From Rhodothermus sp. (GTDB lineage Bacteria > Bacteroidota > Rhodothermia > Rhodothermales > Rhodothermaceae): a stretch of DNA of 49,061 nucleotides. Position 1 is the stretch's first letter. The number at the start of each line of letters is the position of its first letter. The stretch lies in NCBI GenBank assembly GCA_026989375.1, contig JALSJJ010000196.1:1-49061 (forward strand), read 5' to 3'. The position numbers and the translations under genes were made by a program. The notes below the pieces were generated by a model that worked only from the letters and a program-made list of their open reading frames with translations, searched no databases and was not told the origin of the DNA. Below, piece by piece: positions 18,405-27,123 of the stretch.

Positions 18405-19190
18405 TCAGGATTTACGCGCCCGCCTTCGCTCCAGAAAAGCGGTCATACGCTGGTATTTTTCTTCGTCCTCAAAGAGCACGGCCTGCATAATGGTCTCCAG
18501 CGTCAGTCCGGCGTCGGTGCTCATCTCGGCGGCCGCATTCAGCGCCATCTTGGCAAAACGGACAGCCAGCGGACTACCTGCTGCGATCTCTCTGGCCAGC
18601 GCCCGGGCTTTTTCCAGCACCTGATCGTCCGGAACCACGTAGTTGACCAGCCCGATCGCCAGTGCCTCGGCCGCCTCAATGATGCGACCGGTAAAAATCA
18701 ACTCACGCGCTTTACCCATGCCTACCAGACGCGGAAGTCGATACGTAGCACCAGCACCGGGAATAATACCCAGCCGGACTTCGGGCTGGCCGAAGCGGGC
18801 ACTCTCTCCAGCAACCCGCAGGTCGCAGGCCATCGCCAGCTCACACCCACCCCCCAGGGCCCAACCACGTACCGCCGCGATGGTCGGCACCGGAAACTGC
18901 TCAATCTCTCGAAACAGGCTGTTGTTGATCTGCCGTAGCGCTTCGGCCCGTCCCCGCTCTCGCAGCTCGGCAATATCGGCCCCGCTGACAAATGCCTGAT
19001 TGCCAGCCCCGGTAAAGATCAGCACGCGCACTTCGTCGCGAGCGGCCAGCTGCTCCAGCAGCCGACGGACCTCCTGAACCATCTTCAGGTTAAGGGCATT
19101 CCGTACCTCCGGACGATTGAAGGTACAGCACACAATGCCCTGGTCGTCTGCTTCGACCTGCAACGTGGAAAACGAAAACACCGGCATCAT
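18405..19190 (-). CDS. Enoyl-CoA hydratase (possible PaaF)
   Basis: This crotonase-fold protein hydrates 2-enoyl-CoA. The oxyanion-hole segments are GAGNQAFVSGADIAEL and AVRGWALGGGCELAMACD, and the catalytic Glu pair is in FGQPEVRLGIIPGAGATYRLPR, so activity as a hydratase is credible. The tandem ATGs at 19190 and 19187 give about 261 residues; the longer open frame adds non-coding leader. In this locus it could be the 2,3-dehydroadipyl-CoA hydratase PaaF, which is otherwise missing. It heads the leftward operon with the fused E1 and Rossmann genes and faces paaG across a 182-bp divergent promoter region. Confidence 0.9.
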   Translation of the reverse strand: MMPVFSFSTLQVEADDQGIVCCTFNRPEVRNALNLKMVQEVRRLLEQLAARDEVRVLIFTGAGNQAFVSGADIAELRERGRAEALRQINNSLFREIEQFPVPTIAAVRGWALGGGCELAMACDLRVAGESARFGQPEVRLGIIPGAGATYRLPRLVGMGKARELIFTGRIIEAAEALAIGLVNYVVPDDQVLEKARALAREIAAGSPLAVRFAKMALNAAAEMSTDAGLTLETIMQAVLFEDEEKYQRMTAFLERRRARKS

Positions 19191-19214
19191 AACATTGGGA
19201 CTGAAAGCGCTTCT

Positions 19215-19244
19215 ATTATACCAAACCTTTCCCCCTCTCTTCAA
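19215..19244 (-). promoter_or_regulatory. Candidate promoter for the ech-E1-Rossmann operon
   Basis: On the minus strand TTGAAG (19244-19239) is followed after 18 bases by a perfect TATAAT (19220-19215), preceded by TGG as in extended -10 sites. The start codon lies 25 bases downstream. An 8-bp palindrome AAGCGCTT (19205-19212) falls near the predicted transcript start and could be an operator. The rightward promoter of paaG must lie in the same gap but was not identified. Confidence 0.5.
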
Positions 19245-19372
19245 GCCGCCTGTTTCCTCAGGCCAATTTTTGGACAGACTTCGCATCGCGTCCTCCTGTC
19301 GGGGACTTTCCGTTTTAGATTTTCTTTTCATAAGTTTTCTTCCCTGGAACCGTGCTCAACCTGCGAAGCACT

Positions 19373-20164
19373 ATGAATTACCGTTTCATTCGTTATGAGC
19401 GCGACAACGGCGTAGCGACGCTCACGCTGAACCGGCCGGACGTGCTGAACAGCTTTCACCGGCCGATGGCCGACGAAACCATCGATGCCCTGCAGCGGGC
19501 TGCCGACGATCCGGCAGTGCGTGCTATTGTGCTGACAGGAGCCGGACGCGCCTTCTGTGCCGGCCAGGACCTGCAGGCCGTGCTACCGCGCGAAGGTGAA
19601 CCAGCTCCGGACCTCGGCGAGATTGTGCGCGCCCAGTACAACCCGATCATCCGGCTCATCCGGCATACCGAAAAGCCCTTTGTAGCGGCCGTCAACGGAG
19701 CAGCCGCCGGCGCCGGAGCCAACATTGCGCTGGCCTGCGATTTCGTGGTGGCCGCCGACCATGCCAGCTTCATTCAGGCCTTCTCGCGCATCGGCCTGAT
19801 CCCCGACAGCGGCGGTACATTTCTGCTGCCTCGTCTGGTTGGACAGGCCCGCGCAACGGCCCTGATGATGCTGGCTGACAAGCTTCCAGCTTCCGAAGCC
19901 CATGCGATGGGCCTGATCTATCAGGTGTGCCCGGCCGACCGCCTGATGGACGAAGCCATGACGCTGGCACGCCGCCTGGCTGCCATGCCTACCCGTGCCC
20001 TGGGTATGATCAAGCGGGCCCTGAACCGCTCCTTCACCAGCGACCTGGATACCCAGCTTGAGCTGGAAGCCGAACTGCAGGCCGAAGCCGGCCGCACACA
20101 CGACTACCAGGAAGGCGTCGCCGCCTTCCTCGAAAAACGCACGCCGGTCTTTCAGGGACGTTAG
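19373..20164 (+). CDS. paaG: Ring 1,2-epoxyphenylacetyl-CoA isomerase
   Basis: PaaG, a crotonase-fold isomerase, converts the epoxide of phenylacetyl-CoA to oxepin-CoA and later shifts a double bond. Oxyanion-hole segments LTGAGRAFCAGQDLQAV and AVNGAAAGAGANIALACDF are clear; the QAFSRIGLIPDSGGTFLLPR block carries the catalytic Asp typical of PaaG in place of the hydratase Glu. The ATG at 19373 gives 263 residues starting MNYRFIRYERDNG; a GTG at 19352 is also possible. It opens the second paa block, with paaH starting 12 bases downstream. Confidence 0.92.
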   Translation: MNYRFIRYERDNGVATLTLNRPDVLNSFHRPMADETIDALQRAADDPAVRAIVLTGAGRAFCAGQDLQAVLPREGEPAPDLGEIVRAQYNPIIRLIRHTEKPFVAAVNGAAAGAGANIALACDFVVAADHASFIQAFSRIGLIPDSGGTFLLPRLVGQARATALMMLADKLPASEAHAMGLIYQVCPADRLMDEAMTLARRLAAMPTRALGMIKRALNRSFTSDLDTQLELEAELQAEAGRTHDYQEGVAAFLEKRTPVFQGR

Positions 20165-20176
20165 CCACCTGCCACC

Positions 20177-21373
20177 ATGACCCCACCACTCACTACTGCT
20201 ACTCCCGTGGGCGTTGTCGGCGCAGGCACAATGGGACGCGGCATCGCCCAGGTGGCCGCCACGTTCGGCCATCCGGTCCTGCTCCACGACAGCAATCCCC
20301 AGGCGCTGGAAGACGCCCGCGCTTTCCTCGAACGCATCCTGCGCCGACTGGTCGAGAAAGGCAAGCTGGCACCGGGGCAGGATGCCGAGATCCTGAACCG
20401 GATTACGTTGCTGAGCGAGGGACTGGAGCCGCTGGCAGCCTGCGGGCTGATCATCGAAGCGATTGTCGAGGATCTGGCGGCCAAACAGACCCTTTTTGCC
20501 CAGTTGGAACGACTGGTCGCCTCGGACACCATTCTGGCTACCAACACATCGTCGCTATCGGTAACGGCCATTGCTTCGGCCTGCCAGCGGCCGGAACGGG
20601 TGCTCGGGTTGCATTTTTTCAATCCGGCTCCCCTGATGCCGCTGGTCGAAATAGTACCGGGCGTGGCCACCGCCTCCGAAGTAGTGAGCCGTGCACGCTC
20701 GTTGGTGGAAGCCTGGGGCAAAACGCCGGTCGTCGCCCGCGACACGCCGGGCTTCATCGTCAACCGGGTGGCCCGCCCTTTCTACGGCGAAGCCCTGCGT
20801 ATTCTGGAAGAAGGCATTGCCGACGCACCTACCATTGACTGGGCCATGCGCACGTTCGGGGGCTTCCGCATGGGTCCCTTCGAGTTGATGGATCTGATCG
20901 GCAACGACATCAACTTCCGCGTAACCGAAACGCTCTGGAAAGCGTGCTTCTACGAACCTCGCTACCGACCTTCGTTTACGCAGCAACGCATGGTCGAAGC
21001 TGGCCGGCTGGGACGCAAAGCCGGTATCGGCTTTTACGACTACCGGGAAGGCGCCACCAACCCGGATCCTGTTACCGACCCGACGCTTGGTAAACAGATC
21101 TTTCAACGAATCCTGGCCATGCTGATCAACGAAGCTGTTGATGCCGTCTTCTGGCGCATTGCCTCGCCGGCCGACATTGACCGGGCCATGCAACTGGGCG
21201 TAAACTACCCGAAGGGATTGCTCCACTGGGCTGACGAGCTGGGGTTACCGACTGTACTGGGCTGGCTGGAATCGCTCTACGACACCTACCGTGAAGATCG
21301 CTACCGTCCCAGCCCGCTCTTCCGCCAGATGATCAATCGCAATGCGCGCTTCTTTGAAGAAGCCGACACTTGA
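20177..21373 (+). CDS. paaH: 3-hydroxyadipyl-CoA dehydrogenase
   Basis: This NAD-dependent 3-hydroxyacyl-CoA dehydrogenase oxidises 3-hydroxyadipyl-CoA late in the phenylacetate pathway. The NAD loop is GVVGAGTMGRGIAQ at about residues 12-25, and ATNTSSLSVTAIA and VLGLHFFNPAPLMPLVE (catalytic His) follow. DTPGFIVNRVARPFYGEAL starts the C-terminal dimer domain, and a second half-domain ends the 398-residue chain, as in PaaH. It lies between paaG (12-bp gap) and paaI (8-bp gap), so the genes are surely co-transcribed. Confidence 0.94.
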   Translation: MTPPLTTATPVGVVGAGTMGRGIAQVAATFGHPVLLHDSNPQALEDARAFLERILRRLVEKGKLAPGQDAEILNRITLLSEGLEPLAACGLIIEAIVEDLAAKQTLFAQLERLVASDTILATNTSSLSVTAIASACQRPERVLGLHFFNPAPLMPLVEIVPGVATASEVVSRARSLVEAWGKTPVVARDTPGFIVNRVARPFYGEALRILEEGIADAPTIDWAMRTFGGFRMGPFELMDLIGNDINFRVTETLWKACFYEPRYRPSFTQQRMVEAGRLGRKAGIGFYDYREGATNPDPVTDPTLGKQIFQRILAMLINEAVDAVFWRIASPADIDRAMQLGVNYPKGLLHWADELGLPTVLGWLESLYDTYREDRYRPSPLFRQMINRNARFFEEADT

Positions 21374-21381
21374 GTCCTGCC

Positions 21382-21840
21382 ATGAGCCGTCACGACCTTA
21401 TGCCTGCGGACACACAAAACGAAACGCCGGAGCACCGGGCCCGTCGGATCGTGGACCAGATGATGGCTCGGGATGCTTTCAGCCAGTGGCTGGGGATCGA
21501 AGTGCTGACGGTGGCGCCTGGCCGGGCCGTCGTACGCATGACCGTGCGCCCGGAAATGCTGAACGGCTTTGCCGTCGCCCATGGGGGAATCGCTTTTGCC
21601 CTGGCTGATAGCGCCCTGGCCTTTGCCTCGAATACTTGCGGCTCGGTGACCATGACGCTCGAAAGCTCGGTATTCTTTGCCACGCCTGTCCGGGCCGGCG
21701 ATGTGCTTACAGCCACGGCTGAAGAAGTATCGGCCGGCAACCGCGTGGCCCTCTACGACGTGGTGGTGACGCGGGCCGATGGAACCCGTGTAGCCTTCGT
21801 GCGCGGTACCGTGTACCGCACGAAACAGGCCCACGCCTGA
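21382..21840 (+). CDS. paaI: Hydroxyphenylacetyl-CoA thioesterase PaaI
   Basis: PaaI is a hotdog-fold thioesterase that releases CoA from dead-end hydroxyphenylacetyl-CoA and related esters. The key block VAHGGIAFALADSALAFASN carries the catalytic Asp and the nucleophile-positioning Gly pair, and ESSVFFATPVRAGD is the second family strand set. The ATG at 21382 gives 152 residues; a TTG at 21370 overlapping the paaH stop is less convincing. It sits within the paaG-Z operon. Confidence 0.92.
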   Translation: MSRHDLMPADTQNETPEHRARRIVDQMMARDAFSQWLGIEVLTVAPGRAVVRMTVRPEMLNGFAVAHGGIAFALADSALAFASNTCGSVTMTLESSVFFATPVRAGDVLTATAEEVSAGNRVALYDVVVTRADGTRVAFVRGTVYRTKQAHA

Positions 21841-21874
21841 TCCGTTTGTTCGGAAGCGCTTTTCAACTTGCAAC

Positions 21875-21886
21875 CAACCCGGGTTG
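21875..21886. promoter_or_regulatory. Perfect 12-bp palindrome in front of paaJ
   Basis: CAACCCGGGTTG ends one base before the paaJ ATG at 21888, where a ribosome-binding site would be expected; no Shine-Dalgarno sequence is visible there. It may be an operator half-site or chance. A second AAGCGCTT palindrome, like the one at the ech promoter, lies slightly upstream at about 21854-21861. Confidence 0.25.
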
Positions 21887-21887
21887 T

Positions 21888-23093
21888 ATGCGGGACGCCT
21901 ATATCATCGACGGGGTACGCACCCCTATCGGACGCCTGGGCGGCGCGCTGGCCACCGTACGGGCCGACGACCTGGCCGCCCACGTGCTCCATGCCCTGCT
22001 GGACCGACATCCGGAAATCGACCCGGCCGCTATCGACGACGTGTATATGGGCTGCGCCAACCAGGCCGGCGAAGACAATCGCAACGTGGCCCGCATGGCG
22101 CTGTTGCTGGCTGGCCTGCCCCCCAGCGTGCCGGGGGTCACGATCAACCGCCTCTGCGCCTCCGGCATGAGCGCCGTCGTAGAGGCAGCCCGTGCCATCC
22201 GAGCCGGCGATGGCGACCTGTACCTGGCCGGCGGCATTGAGCACATGACGCGTGCCCCCTTCGTACTCTCTAAAGCCAGTCGCCCCTTCGGACGCGACGT
22301 CGAACTCTACGACACCAGCCTGGGCTGGCGCTTCGTCAATCCAAAAATGGAAGCCCGCTACGGCGCCGAGCCGATGGGTTGCACTGCCGAGAACCTTGTG
22401 GAACTGTACGGCATTGCTCGCGAAGATCAGGATCTGTTCGCCTATCGCTCCCACAAGAAGGCAGCGGCGGCTCGTGAGCAGGGGCGCCTGGCCCTGGAAA
22501 TCGTTCCGGTCGAAGCCCCCCAGCCCAAGGCACCTCCTCGAATGGTGCAGGACGACGAACACATCCGACCGGATACCACGCTCGAAGCACTCGCCAAGCT
22601 GCCGCCGGTTTTTCGAAAGGGCGGTACCGTGACAGCCGGCAATTCCTCTGGCCTCAACGATGGGGCCTGTGCATTGCTGCTGGCGTCGGAAGAAGCCGTC
22701 CGCCGCTTCGACCTGAAGCCAAAGGCGCGCATCGTCAGCTCCGCCGTCGTCGGTGTCGAGCCTCGTATCATGGGCATCGGGCCCGTAGAGGCAGCCCGCC
22801 GGGCGCTGCGGCGAGCAGGCCTGACGTTCGACGACCTGGACGTGATCGAACTCAACGAAGCCTTTGCCGCGCAGGTGCTGGCCTGCGTGCGGCAATGGGG
22901 ACTGGCCGACGACGACCCACGCCTGAACCCCAACGGTGGTGCTATTGCACTTGGCCATCCGCTGGGTATGTCGGGTGCCCGGTTGATCCTGACCGCTACC
23001 ATCGAGCTGGAGCAGCGCCAGGCCCGCTACGCCCTCTGCACGCTCTGCGTGGGCGTGGGCCAGGGCATGGCTACCGTCATCGAACGGATATAG
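21888..23093 (+). CDS. paaJ: 3-oxoadipyl-CoA/3-oxo-5,6-dehydrosuberyl-CoA thiolase
   Basis: This thiolase cleaves the C8 and C6 3-oxoacyl-CoA intermediates, releasing acetyl-CoA and finally succinyl-CoA. The active-site cysteine is in TINRLCASGMSAV (near residue 90), the ELNEAFAAQVLAC block and GGAIALGHPLGMSGAR (His) follow, and the terminal CTLCVGVGQGMA carries the second Cys. The protein has 401 residues from the ATG at 21888, which begins with the family MRDAYIIDGVRTPIGR; the frame extends upstream without a likely start. PaaY follows after 15 bases. Confidence 0.94.
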   Translation: MRDAYIIDGVRTPIGRLGGALATVRADDLAAHVLHALLDRHPEIDPAAIDDVYMGCANQAGEDNRNVARMALLLAGLPPSVPGVTINRLCASGMSAVVEAARAIRAGDGDLYLAGGIEHMTRAPFVLSKASRPFGRDVELYDTSLGWRFVNPKMEARYGAEPMGCTAENLVELYGIAREDQDLFAYRSHKKAAAAREQGRLALEIVPVEAPQPKAPPRMVQDDEHIRPDTTLEALAKLPPVFRKGGTVTAGNSSGLNDGACALLLASEEAVRRFDLKPKARIVSSAVVGVEPRIMGIGPVEAARRALRRAGLTFDDLDVIELNEAFAAQVLACVRQWGLADDDPRLNPNGGAIALGHPLGMSGARLILTATIELEQRQARYALCTLCVGVGQGMATVIERI

Positions 23094-23108
23094 CAACCTG
23101 TGCAGACC

Positions 23109-23726
23109 ATGGCCAACATCTTTGAATTCGAAGGCTTTCGCCCGGTCGTTCACGAAAGTGCCTTCATTCATCCCAACGCGACGGTGATCGGCAACGTCGT
23201 GATCGGCCGCAATGTGTACGTGGCTGCCGGTGCCGTCATCCGAGGCGACTGGGGGGAAATCATCATCGAAGACGGCTGCAACGTGCAGGAAAACTGCGTC
23301 ATCCACATGTTTCCCGGAATCACCGTCGTCCTGGAAGAGGCGGCCCACATCGGGCACGGCGCCATCATCCACGGTGCCCGAATCGGCCGCAATGCACTGG
23401 TGGGCATGAACGCCGTGGTGATGGACCATGCCGTGGTCGGTGCCGGCAGCATCGTCGGAGCGCTGACACTGGTCCCGGAACGCATGGCGATTCCCGACCG
23501 CAAAATCGCTGTAGGCGTGCCGGCCCGCATTGTAGGCGACGTCAGCGATGAACGACTGGCCTGGAAAACGGCTGGCACCCGGCTCTATCAACAGCTTCCG
23601 GAACAGTTGCGTCGGAGCCTCCGACCCTGTGAGCCCCTGCGCGAGATACCTCCCGACCGCCCTAAAATGGAAGCGATTTACAAAACCTTCCGCGAAACCA
23701 TTGCCGAACTTCAACACGATACATAA
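23109..23726 (+). CDS. paaY: PaaY-type hexapeptide protein (thioesterase-like)
   Basis: PaaY is a gamma-carbonic-anhydrase-fold trimer; characterised relatives hydrolyse CoA thioesters of stalled phenylacetate intermediates. Hexapeptide turns (VIGNVVIGRNVYVAAGAV, IIIEDGCNVQENCVIH) and the metal histidines in CVIHMF, IGHGAIIHGARIG are visible. Length is 205 residues. The ATG at 23109 is chosen over a GTG at 23100. The C-terminal extension (RPKMEAIYKTFRETIAEL) is characteristic of PaaY. It is a paralogue of the mutS-linked protein at 8291-8851 but clearly belongs to the paa operon. Confidence 0.9.
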   Translation: MANIFEFEGFRPVVHESAFIHPNATVIGNVVIGRNVYVAAGAVIRGDWGEIIIEDGCNVQENCVIHMFPGITVVLEEAAHIGHGAIIHGARIGRNALVGMNAVVMDHAVVGAGSIVGALTLVPERMAIPDRKIAVGVPARIVGDVSDERLAWKTAGTRLYQQLPEQLRRSLRPCEPLREIPPDRPKMEAIYKTFRETIAELQHDT

Positions 23727-23761
23727 GGCCCCGTTAGCCCCACAACCAACTGCCAGATACC

Positions 23762-25837
23762 ATGGAGACGACCGTCTATCTCGGTAAGGTGCAGAGCTTT
23801 GCCCAGGGCCGCTGGCACACACCTCAGGGTAAAGGTCGCCCGGTGTACCATGCGGTTACCGGTGAACCCATTGCCGAAATCTCCAGTGAAGGGCTGGACT
23901 TCAAGGGCATGCTGGAATACGCCCGGAACGTGGGTGGTCCGAAGCTCCGTCAGATGACCTTCCACGAACGGGCCCGCATGCTCAAAGCGCTGGCCCTCTA
24001 TCTCAACGAACATAAAGCCGAACTGTACGAGCTCTCGCGAGCCACCGGCGCCACCAAACAGGACGCCTGGCTCGACATTGACGGCGGCATCGGGACGTTC
24101 TTCGTCTATGCCAGCAAAGGCCGCCGTGAACTACCCGATGAACGTTTCCTGCTTGAAGGAGAACCCGAACGCATCTCTCGGGGCGGCACCTTCCTGGGTC
24201 ACCATCTGCTGGTGCCGCTTGAAGGCGTGGCCATCCATATCAACGCGTTCAATTTTCCCTGCTGGGGCATGCTGGAAAAGCTGGCTCCCACGTTTCTGGC
24301 CGGTATGCCCGCTATCGTCAAGCCGGCGTCGGTGACGGCCTATGTGGCCGAGCGCGTCGTCCGCCTCCTGCTCGAATCAGGCCTCCTGCCCGAAGGCGCC
24401 CTGCAACTTATTTGCGGCGGCGTAGGTGACCTGTTCGACCACCTGACCGGACAGGATGTGGTTACGTTTACGGGCTCGGCCGAAACCGGCCTGCGGCTGA
24501 AGTCGCACCCCACCATTCTACGGGAAGCCGTACGCTTTAACATGGAGGCCGACTCGCTCAACTTTTCCATGCTCGGCCCCGACGTCACCCCTGATATGCC
24601 GGAATTCGAGCTTTTCCTCAACGAGGTGGTCCGGGAAATGACGATCAAGACGGGCCAGCGCTGCACGGCAATTCGGCGCACGCTGGTACCGGCCGACCGC
24701 GTCGATGCCGTGCTTGAGGCGCTCGCTAACCGCCTGCGCGAGGTGGTAGTGGGCGATCCAGCCAACGAGCGCGTGCAGATGGGACCGCTGGTAAGCCGCG
24801 ACCAGGTGGCTGAAGTGCGCAGCCGCCTGCAGGAACTGGCTGCTGCCGGTGAAATCGTCTGCGGCGGCGACAGCGATTTCCAGCTCGTTGATGCCGATCT
24901 TGAGCGCGGCGCTTTCTTTGCGCCGACGTTGCTCTACTGCGCCCATCCTTTCGAACATACGGCGCCGCATACCGTGGAGGCGTTCGGACCTGTCAATACG
25001 GTCATGCCCTACCGCGACCTGGATGAAGCCATCCGACTGGCCCGCATGGGACGCGGTAGCCTGGTGGGCTCACTGGTGACGGCTGATCCCGAGGTGGCCC
25101 GCACGGTCGTGCTGGGCACCGCTGCCTACCACGGCCGTCTGCTGGTACTGGACCGCACCTGTGCCCGCGAGAATACCGGGCATGGCTCGCCACTCCCCCA
25201 CCTGGTGCACGGGGGCCCCGGCCGGGCTGGCGGCGGGGAAGAAATGGGCGGCATTCGCGGCCTCTACCGCTACATGCAACGCACCGCCCTGCAAGGCTCA
25301 CCCGACATGCTGACGGCTATCGGCAACGAGTGGATGCCCGGCGCTGCCCGCCCCGAGGCCGACGTGCATCCCTTCCGCAAGTACTTCGACGACCTGCGCA
25401 TCGGCGAAACGTACACAACGGCCCGCCGCACCGTCACCGAAGCCGATATCGTCAACTTTGCCGGCATCAGCGGCGACTTCTTCTACGCGCACATGGACGA
25501 TCTGGCCGCACGCGAAAGCGAAGTCTTCCAGGGACGAGTCGCACACGGCTACTTTGTGCTCTCGGCCGCAGCCGGCCTGTTCGTCGATCCCCGTCCGGGC
25601 CCGGTACTGGCCAACTACGGCCTGGAAAACCTGCGCTTCACAAAGCCGGTCAAACCGGGCGACACCATCCAAGCGAAATTGACTGTGAAGCAAAAGATTC
25701 CACGCGAAGCACGCGAGGGCGAACGTCCCAGCGGCGTTGTCAAATGGCATGTGGATGTAACCAATCAAGACGACGAGCTGGTAGCTACCTACGACATCCT
25801 GACGCTGGTGGCGCGCCGCCCTGAGCCGGAAGCCTGA
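23762..25837 (+). CDS. paaZ: Bifunctional oxepin-CoA hydrolase / semialdehyde dehydrogenase
   Basis: PaaZ opens the oxepin ring with its hydratase domain and oxidises the resulting aldehyde with its dehydrogenase domain. The aldehyde dehydrogenase part covers about residues 1-520: FTGSAETGLRLK, the general-base Glu in FNMEADSLN, and the nucleophile in KTGQRCTAIRR. A MaoC-type hot-dog domain follows at about 540-691 (DIVNFAGISGDFFYAHMDD and GRVAHGYFVLS carry its Asp/His). The 691-residue size fits. It is the last paa gene and is followed by a strong terminator. Confidence 0.95.
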   Translation: METTVYLGKVQSFAQGRWHTPQGKGRPVYHAVTGEPIAEISSEGLDFKGMLEYARNVGGPKLRQMTFHERARMLKALALYLNEHKAELYELSRATGATKQDAWLDIDGGIGTFFVYASKGRRELPDERFLLEGEPERISRGGTFLGHHLLVPLEGVAIHINAFNFPCWGMLEKLAPTFLAGMPAIVKPASVTAYVAERVVRLLLESGLLPEGALQLICGGVGDLFDHLTGQDVVTFTGSAETGLRLKSHPTILREAVRFNMEADSLNFSMLGPDVTPDMPEFELFLNEVVREMTIKTGQRCTAIRRTLVPADRVDAVLEALANRLREVVVGDPANERVQMGPLVSRDQVAEVRSRLQELAAAGEIVCGGDSDFQLVDADLERGAFFAPTLLYCAHPFEHTAPHTVEAFGPVNTVMPYRDLDEAIRLARMGRGSLVGSLVTADPEVARTVVLGTAAYHGRLLVLDRTCARENTGHGSPLPHLVHGGPGRAGGGEEMGGIRGLYRYMQRTALQGSPDMLTAIGNEWMPGAARPEADVHPFRKYFDDLRIGETYTTARRTVTEADIVNFAGISGDFFYAHMDDLAARESEVFQGRVAHGYFVLSAAAGLFVDPRPGPVLANYGLENLRFTKPVKPGDTIQAKLTVKQKIPREAREGERPSGVVKWHVDVTNQDDELVATYDILTLVARRPEPEA

Positions 25838-25874
25838 CCGCGCTATCTGCTCAGAGACATCGCAGACACCCCGC

Positions 25875-25913
25875 GGGCGCTCGTCTTCCTGACAGGGGCG
25901 AGCGCCCTTTTTT
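25875..25913 (+). terminator. Rho-independent terminator of the paaG-Z operon
   Basis: A perfect 9-bp stem, GGGCGCTCG (25875-25883) with CGAGCGCCC (25899-25907), is followed by six T (25908-25913). It lies 37 bases after the paaZ stop. Confidence 0.93.
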
Positions 25914-26075
25914 ACAAGGTGCTTTTGTGAACCTTTTCCAAACATCAAAACCGGTATAAATCACAACAGCCTCACCAGCGCATCCTGACCGTCCTTCATC
26001 TGGCCCAATGGCCTACTCGGAGGCCGAACTCCTTGCCTTTCCCGTCGTAAGTTTTTGTGAAAACCTCCGGTCGCG

Positions 26076-26627
26076 ATGCCTGAAGCTCTGGTCTTTGAAG
26101 ACGAACGGGTACTCCGGCAACTTCGCCGACAAGTAGCCTGGACGGTGATTGTTGCCGCCGCCGGATTTGTGGGCGGGCTGGTGCTGTTGAGCCTTATGAG
26201 CCGGACCCAGATAGCGGACCTGTCGGTAGCCGGGGTGCTCTGCCTGGGATGGGGCGGGCTGACAGCCTGGGCTGCCCTACGACTCTATCGCCTGCAACAG
26301 CATATCTGGCGACTCCAGCTCTCTGCAACGGCACTGACCGGCTACGATTACGGCCGCCATGCCTGGCGGATCGACTGGGGTCTGCTTGATCATGTAGAGC
26401 TGACCGACCACGATCTGCGCCTGACTACCCGTGATGGACGTCGATTCATCATCCCCGGGCACCATACAGACTTCTCAGAGCTCGGACACGCCTTGGTCGA
26501 GCAGGCCGAACGCCTCGGATGCCCCCTCTATGTGAATGGCAGGCCTTTCGAAGCCATCGATATTCGGACGCTTCTGCCTCCCGATATCACGCTGCCAGCC
26601 AATTCTTCCGGTCAACCCTCACCGTGA
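26076..26627 (+). CDS. Two-helix membrane protein of unknown function
   Basis: I do not recognise this 183-residue protein. Two hydrophobic segments lie at about residues 22-42 and 48-68, followed by a soluble domain of about 100 residues (DYGRHAWRIDWGLLDHVELTDHDL) that resembles a PH-like membrane-associated fold, as in DUF-type short bacterial PH proteins; that likeness is an impression only. It is followed directly by the YbaN-family gene, whose GTG option at 26624 would overlap its stop, suggesting one transcript. Confidence 0.7.
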   Translation: MPEALVFEDERVLRQLRRQVAWTVIVAAAGFVGGLVLLSLMSRTQIADLSVAGVLCLGWGGLTAWAALRLYRLQQHIWRLQLSATALTGYDYGRHAWRIDWGLLDHVELTDHDLRLTTRDGRRFIIPGHHTDFSELGHALVEQAERLGCPLYVNGRPFEAIDIRTLLPPDITLPANSSGQPSP

Positions 26628-26716
26628 ATCCGCTCCCCCTACCACCAGCGAAACGCAGGCTTCGCCGCTGCGTAGGCATGGTCCCAGACGCTCCACCATC
26701 AGTTTCTGGCAACGCG

Positions 26717-27112
26717 ATGCGGCTGCTACGACTCGGCAGTGGACTTCTCTGCACCGGTCTGGGATTTCTGGGCATCGTACTGCCTGTGCTGCCAGCCACC
26801 CCCTTTTTTCTGCTGGCTGCTTACTTCTTTGCCCGGAGCAGCCCACGCCTGGAACAGTGGCTGCTGAATCTGCCCCGCATCGGGCCATCGATCCGTGCCT
26901 ACCGGGCCGGCCTGGGCATCCCACGTCGTACCAAGTGGTGGGCCACGCTGATCATCGTACTCTCGATCCTGCTGAGCGCCTGGCGCCTGCCTGTACTGTC
27001 TGCCAAGGTGCTGGTAATTGCGCTGGGCGCCATCGGCATCTGGTACATCCATCGACGGGTCCCCACCCGTGAAGACGTGCTGGCCCGACGCCCACCAGAC
27101 CACCTGACGTGA
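26717..27112 (+). CDS. YbaN (DUF454) family inner-membrane protein
   Basis: The N-terminal block GLGFLGIVLPVLPATPFFLLAAYFFARSS is the hallmark of the DUF454/YbaN membrane family; its function is unknown. Three hydrophobic segments are visible and the tail is basic. The ATG at 26717 places the first membrane helix at the N terminus as in relatives (131 residues). Starts at 26678 (ATG) or 26624 (GTG overlapping the upstream stop) are possible and add a Pro/Arg-rich leader. It is convergent with the deacetylase-like gene, 11 bases away. Confidence 0.82.
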   Translation: MRLLRLGSGLLCTGLGFLGIVLPVLPATPFFLLAAYFFARSSPRLEQWLLNLPRIGPSIRAYRAGLGIPRRTKWWATLIIVLSILLSAWRLPVLSAKVLVIALGAIGIWYIHRRVPTREDVLARRPPDHLT

Positions 27113-27123
27113 GCCTTAATCAC

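Noticed and set aside
21753-23822. Leftward 689-codon ORF opposite paaJ and paaY
   Set aside because: Antisense shadow of GC-rich genes with clear thiolase and hexapeptide motifs on the plus strand.
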